Positions 23,879-26,503 of a stretch of DNA of 26,503 nucleotides are shown one piece after another. Source of the DNA: Alphaproteobacteria bacterium UBA1303 (GTDB lineage Bacteria > Pseudomonadota > Alphaproteobacteria > Micropepsales > Micropepsaceae); assembly GCA_002307315.1 (NCBI GenBank), contig DBTZ01000042.1, positions 12,110 through 38,612 of the forward strand, written 5' to 3'. The notes beneath the pieces are model-generated. The model made no database searches. It saw only the letters and a list, made by a program, of their open reading frames with translations, and was not told the DNA's origin. Position 1 is the first letter of the stretch. The number at the start of each line of letters is the position of its first letter. A program made the translations under genes and the position numbers.

Positions 23879-24526
23879 GTGTGGTTCGCAAGACGAGGTT
23901 TTGCCGTGCTCGATCAGGTAAAAAGGCTGTTTTCCGCCCTCAAGGCTTCCGTACGAGCCTACACATGGTATTGGGCGGGTGGGGCGGCGGTCGTTGTTGC
24001 CGGCGTTGCTGCGCTGTTGATTTTCGGCAATCTGTTCGGGCCGAGCGGCCGGACGGTCTGTCAGATCGCGCGATACCAGACGGTGGTGTTCGGCGTGCTG
24101 CCGGGCGACGCTACGCTGGAAGGCAGCGGCAAGGCCGCCAAGGTGGCAGGTCGGCGCGAATGCACGCTGACGTCGGGCGGCGAAACCTACATCGCCACGA
24201 CGGAAATGACCTGCCGGAACGTCGATATCGAACTCGCCGAGATAAAATCGTTCGAAACCAAGAAGCCATTGCCGAAAGAATTCGCTCAGGTCGATAAGCG
24301 CTGCTTTTCGCTCTATGCCGTCGAGCGCTCCGATGGGCTGACGATCTATCAGAAGCGGGCGGTCCCCGACGACGAGACGCCGGCCCCGCAGCCCGTGGAA
24401 CAAAATCAATCCGATCAATCGTCGGATCAGCAAGCCGGCGCCGCCGCGGGTCAAAATCCGCCCGCCAACGACACCTCGGATGTCGAGGTGGCGCGGCCGG
24501 CGGCCGGCGGCGGGCCGCAGCAATAG
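23879..24526 (+). CDS. Hypothetical single-pass membrane protein with a cysteine-containing extracytoplasmic domain
   Basis: I do not recognise this 215-residue protein. One transmembrane helix (about 31-53) follows a basic N terminus, so the rest probably faces the periplasm. The compact domain (about 58-160) has four cysteines (61, 95, 112, 142) that could form two disulfides. It is followed by a low-complexity tail (about 163-215) rich in Pro, Gln, Asp and Ala. GTG at 23879 (AGGGG 6 nt upstream) and GTG at 23906 (GAGG 8 nt upstream) are both credible starts; the second removes nine residues and leaves the helix intact. Its stop codon lies inside a dispersed-repeat-like palindrome. No functional clue comes from its neighbours. 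Confidence 0.7.
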   Translation: MWFARRGFAVLDQVKRLFSALKASVRAYTWYWAGGAAVVVAGVAALLIFGNLFGPSGRTVCQIARYQTVVFGVLPGDATLEGSGKAAKVAGRRECTLTSGGETYIATTEMTCRNVDIELAEIKSFETKKPLPKEFAQVDKRCFSLYAVERSDGLTIYQKRAVPDDETPAPQPVEQNQSDQSSDQQAGAAAGQNPPANDTSDVEVARPAAGGGPQQ

Positions 24527-24564
24527 AGCGCTTCGATGTTTCCGTTAAACAGTGAAATGCTCTA
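24524..24564. repeat. REP-like intergenic palindrome (TAGAGC...GCTCTA)
   Basis: A 41-bp imperfect palindrome begins with the TAG stop of the preceding gene. TAGAGC pairs with GCTCTA at the ends, and inner TTC/GAA segments also pair. Similar TAGAGC-to-GCTCTA units with a TTTAACGG-like core recur in intergenic regions of many alphaproteobacteria as far as I recall. Only one copy is in the window, so its dispersed nature cannot be shown here. It may act as a bidirectional terminator. Confidence 0.5.
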
Positions 24565-24595
24565 GAAGGGCGGGGCAATCCCAAGCGGTGGCCCT

Positions 24596-25144
24596 ATGCG
24601 CGGCATCCTTCCCGCAATTGTCACGAAAATAGCCGGAATTCTTCCGCTGATGCCGATGGAACTTGCGGCCAAGACCCTGATCGGCAATGCGTTGGCGGCG
24701 CGGCCGGGACTGGTCCGCCGGCTGGCCGAATATGCCGGGGCTACCTTCGCCATCGATCCCGTCGATTGCCCGTTTGTCTTTCTCGTCAAGGCCGAGGGCG
24801 AGGGGGCCGAGGTCAAAATGGTGCGCGATGCGGACGGCGCTGCTTACGACGCCCGCATCAAGGCGCCGCTGATCGTGCTGGCCGGCATGATCGACGGCAC
24901 TTACGACGGCGATGCGCTGTTCTTCTCGCGCGACCTTTCCATCGAGGGCGACACCGAGGCGGTGCTGGCCTTGCGTAACGCACTGGAGGACGCCGAGATC
25001 GATCCGGCTTCGGCCTTGCGCGTGCCCGAGCGCTTCGCGGGGCCGTTCAATCGCTCGGCCGAATTGGCGTTTGGTTTTTTGCGCTCGGCGCTGCATGCGC
25101 CCGCAGCGTCGGGGCCGAAAGCCGGCGGAACCTTCGACGCATGA
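24596..25144 (+). CDS. ubiT: Ubiquinone anaerobic biosynthesis accessory factor UbiT (SCP2 lipid-binding domain)
   Basis: A 182-residue SCP2-like protein. The lipid-binding fold covers about 35-140, with the core VDCPFVFLVKAEGEGAEVKMV and the stretch IKAPLIVLAGMIDG-YDGDALFFSRDLSIEGDTE typical of UbiT (YhbT). UbiT binds ubiquinone precursors and works with UbiU and UbiV in the oxygen-independent hydroxylation branch. Assignment is secured by the gene order ubiT-ubiU-ubiV and by the ATGA overlap of its stop with the ubiU start (25141-25144). The upstream 31 bp after the palindrome contain no recognisable FNR/Anr dyad. Confidence 0.93.
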   Translation: MRGILPAIVTKIAGILPLMPMELAAKTLIGNALAARPGLVRRLAEYAGATFAIDPVDCPFVFLVKAEGEGAEVKMVRDADGAAYDARIKAPLIVLAGMIDGTYDGDALFFSRDLSIEGDTEAVLALRNALEDAEIDPASALRVPERFAGPFNRSAELAFGFLRSALHAPAASGPKAGGTFDA

Positions 25145-26148
25145 AAACGCCCGACGCCTGGAAGCACGTCGAGTTGATTTGTCCGGCAGGCACGCCTGCC
25201 GGGCTCAGAACCGCGGTCGATGCCGGCGCGCACGCGGTCTATTGCGGCTTTCGCGACGAGACCAACGCCCGCAACTTTCCCGGCCTCAACTTCGACCGCG
25301 CCGAAATGCGCGCCGGCATCGCCTATGCCCACGATCGCGGGGTCAAGGCGCTGGTGGCGCTCAACACCTTCATGCGGGCGGGTGAAGTCGATCTGTGGAA
25401 ACGCGGGGTGGACGACGCAGTGGCGGCTGGGGCCGATGCGCTGATCCTCGCCGATGTCGGGCTGATCGCCTATGCCAGTCGGGCGCATCCCAAGCAGCGG
25501 CTGCATTTATCGGTGCAGGCGGCGGCGGCGACGGCTGAGGCCATCGCCTTCTATCACGAACGCTTCAACGTGAAACGCGTGGTTCTGCCGCGGGTCCTGA
25601 CGGTGGACGAAATCGCCAAGCTGACCAAGACGGCGCGCCCCTGCGAGACCGAAGTGTTCGTGTTCGGCGGCCTGTGCGTGATGGCCGAGGGACGCTGCTC
25701 GCTGTCGTCCTATGCCACCGGCAAGTCGCCCAACATGACCGGGGTCTGTTCGCCGCCCAGCCATGTCGATTACCGCGAAGACGGCGACACGCTCACCGCT
25801 TCGGTCGGCGGGTTCACCGTCGAGCGTTTTGCCAAGGACGAGGCGGCCGGATACCCGACGCTGTGCAAGGGCCGCTTCTGTTCGCAAGGCAAGACCATGC
25901 ATCTGTTCGAGGATCCGGTCAGCCTGAATGCGGTCGAGTTGTTGCCGAAACTGATCGAGTGCGGCGTAACCGCCTTCAAGATCGAGGGCCGCCAGCGCGG
26001 CCGCGCCTATATCGCCGCCGTGGTCAAGGCGTTCCGCCGCGCCCTCGACAGCTTGGAAACCGGCGGTGCGATGGACGTCGAGGAGCTTAAGCGCCTGACC
26101 GAAGGTCAAAGCGCCACTACCGGCGCCTACAAGAAAACCTGGCGCTGA
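25141..26148 (+). CDS. ubiU: Oxygen-independent ubiquinone hydroxylation protein UbiU (peptidase U32 family)
   Basis: A 335-residue U32-family Fe-S protein. The N terminus ELICPAGTPAGLRTAVDAGAHAVYCG is the family signature. Four cysteines, Cys179, Cys186, Cys203 and Cys242, have exactly the spacing of the E. coli UbiU cluster ligands Cys169, 176, 193 and 232, so a [4Fe-4S] cluster is expected. KGRFC and FKIEGRQRG complete the U32 pattern. UbiU and UbiV form a heterodimer that hydroxylates the quinone ring without O2, using prephenate as oxygen donor. The ATG overlaps the ubiT stop by 4 bp and ubiV follows in 17 bp, forming one operon. Confidence 0.96.
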   Translation: MKTPDAWKHVELICPAGTPAGLRTAVDAGAHAVYCGFRDETNARNFPGLNFDRAEMRAGIAYAHDRGVKALVALNTFMRAGEVDLWKRGVDDAVAAGADALILADVGLIAYASRAHPKQRLHLSVQAAAATAEAIAFYHERFNVKRVVLPRVLTVDEIAKLTKTARPCETEVFVFGGLCVMAEGRCSLSSYATGKSPNMTGVCSPPSHVDYREDGDTLTASVGGFTVERFAKDEAAGYPTLCKGRFCSQGKTMHLFEDPVSLNAVELLPKLIECGVTAFKIEGRQRGRAYIAAVVKAFRRALDSLETGGAMDVEELKRLTEGQSATTGAYKKTWR

Positions 26149-26165
26149 GGATGGGGGCGGTGACG

Positions 26166-26503
26166 ATGGATGCGATAAGCCGCATGGGCCTGACGCTGGG
26201 GCCGGTGTTTTTCAACTGGCCGGCCAAGATTTGGTCCGATTTCTACGCCCGCATCGCCGACGAGGCCGAGATCGACCGCGTGGTGATCGGCGAAGCGGTG
26301 TGCTCGAAGCGCGAGCCGTTCCACCAGGAGGCGACGATTGCGGCGATCGAGCGGCTGACCCGCGCCGGCAAGGAGGTGGCGATCGCCACCCTGGCGCTAC
26401 CGACGATGAAGCGCGAGACGGAAGCCATCCGCGCGCTGGCCGAATCCGACATGCTGGTCGAGGCCAACGACATCGCCACCGTGTATCTGCTGGAAGGCAA
26501 GCC
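26166..26503 (+). CDS. ubiV: Oxygen-independent ubiquinone hydroxylation protein UbiV, C-terminus outside the window
   Basis: The first 112 residues of a U32-family protein are visible, starting MDAISRMGLTLGPVFFNWPA, then IWSDFYARIADEAEIDRVVIGEAVCSKR. Cys46 corresponds to the first Fe-S ligand of E. coli UbiV (Cys39); the other three ligands lie beyond the window. ATG at 26166 is preferred because GGGGGCGG lies about 5 nt upstream; the in-frame ATG at 26151 has only an abutting AGG. The frame is open to the last base, so the gene is cut by the window end and not damaged. Confidence 0.95.
   Translation, partial: MDAISRMGLTLGPVFFNWPAKIWSDFYARIADEAEIDRVVIGEAVCSKREPFHQEATIAAIERLTRAGKEVAIATLALPTMKRETEAIRALAESDMLVEANDIATVYLLEGK

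Noticed and set aside
24527..24595. FNR/Anr site upstream of ubiT
   Set aside because: Looked for a TTGAT-N4-ATCAA-type dyad because the operon functions anaerobically; none is visible.
1..26503. tRNA, rRNA, CRISPR arrays, integron sites, prophage genes
   Set aside because: Scanned by eye for TpsiC-arm motifs, regularly spaced repeats and phage or recombinase motifs on both strands; none found, apart from the transposase fragment at 23405-23614.

Overview
The window reads as chromosomal DNA of a GC-rich alphaproteobacterium, most likely in the Rhodospirillales or a nearby order. This is inferred from gene content: a plant-type glutamate-cysteine ligase, a bacterial ETF-beta lysine methyltransferase, Bpt leucyltransferase, a PmbA/phosphatase gene pair, and ubiTUV genes for oxygen-independent ubiquinone synthesis. 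I ran no composition or database calculation. No tRNA, rRNA, CRISPR array, prophage or intact insertion sequence was seen.

Layout. Positions 1-7086 (all minus) hold a truncated inositol-monophosphatase-family gene, pmbA (tldE), ubiD, two tandem paralogous cationic-amino-acid-type APC permeases, and an ETF-beta lysine methyltransferase-like gene. Positions 7144-9638 hold an unrecognised membrane protein (+), ubiA (-) and rsmE (+), the last two divergent with only 16 bp between start codons. gshA (+) then converges on an asparagine synthetase (-). A fused acyltransferase/acyl-ACP synthetase (Aas-like, -) follows. Positions 15085-17581 (minus) hold motB, bpt and a complete subclass B2 metallo-beta-lactamase whose ATG directly abuts the bpt stop codon. 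Next come an unrecognised secreted 568-residue protein (-), then, on the plus strand, a porin and two tandem phosphate-binding proteins (pstS), with a Pho-box-like site and a UUCG-capped hairpin upstream of the porin. A 499-bp gap with a decayed IS1380-family transposase fragment separates these from a hypothetical membrane-anchored protein and the ubiT-ubiU-ubiV operon, which runs off the window end.

How the genes fit together. Ubiquinone synthesis recurs: ubiA (prenylation), ubiD (decarboxylation) and ubiTUV (oxygen-independent hydroxylation) lie in one 26-kb stretch though not in one operon, which suggests an organism respiring with and without oxygen. Porin-pstS-pstS looks like a phosphate-scavenging module without its ABC permease in view.

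The most notable item is the B2 metallo-beta-lactamase at 15085-15822. It carries the Asn-x-His-x-Asp signature and the other zinc and carbapenem-binding residues of the CphA/Sfh-I group, has a signal peptide, and sits in a housekeeping operon with no mobile element beside it. The B2 enzymes I know come from gamma- and betaproteobacteria, so an alphaproteobacterial chromosomal copy would be an unusual reservoir or ancestor of this narrow-spectrum carbapenemase group.
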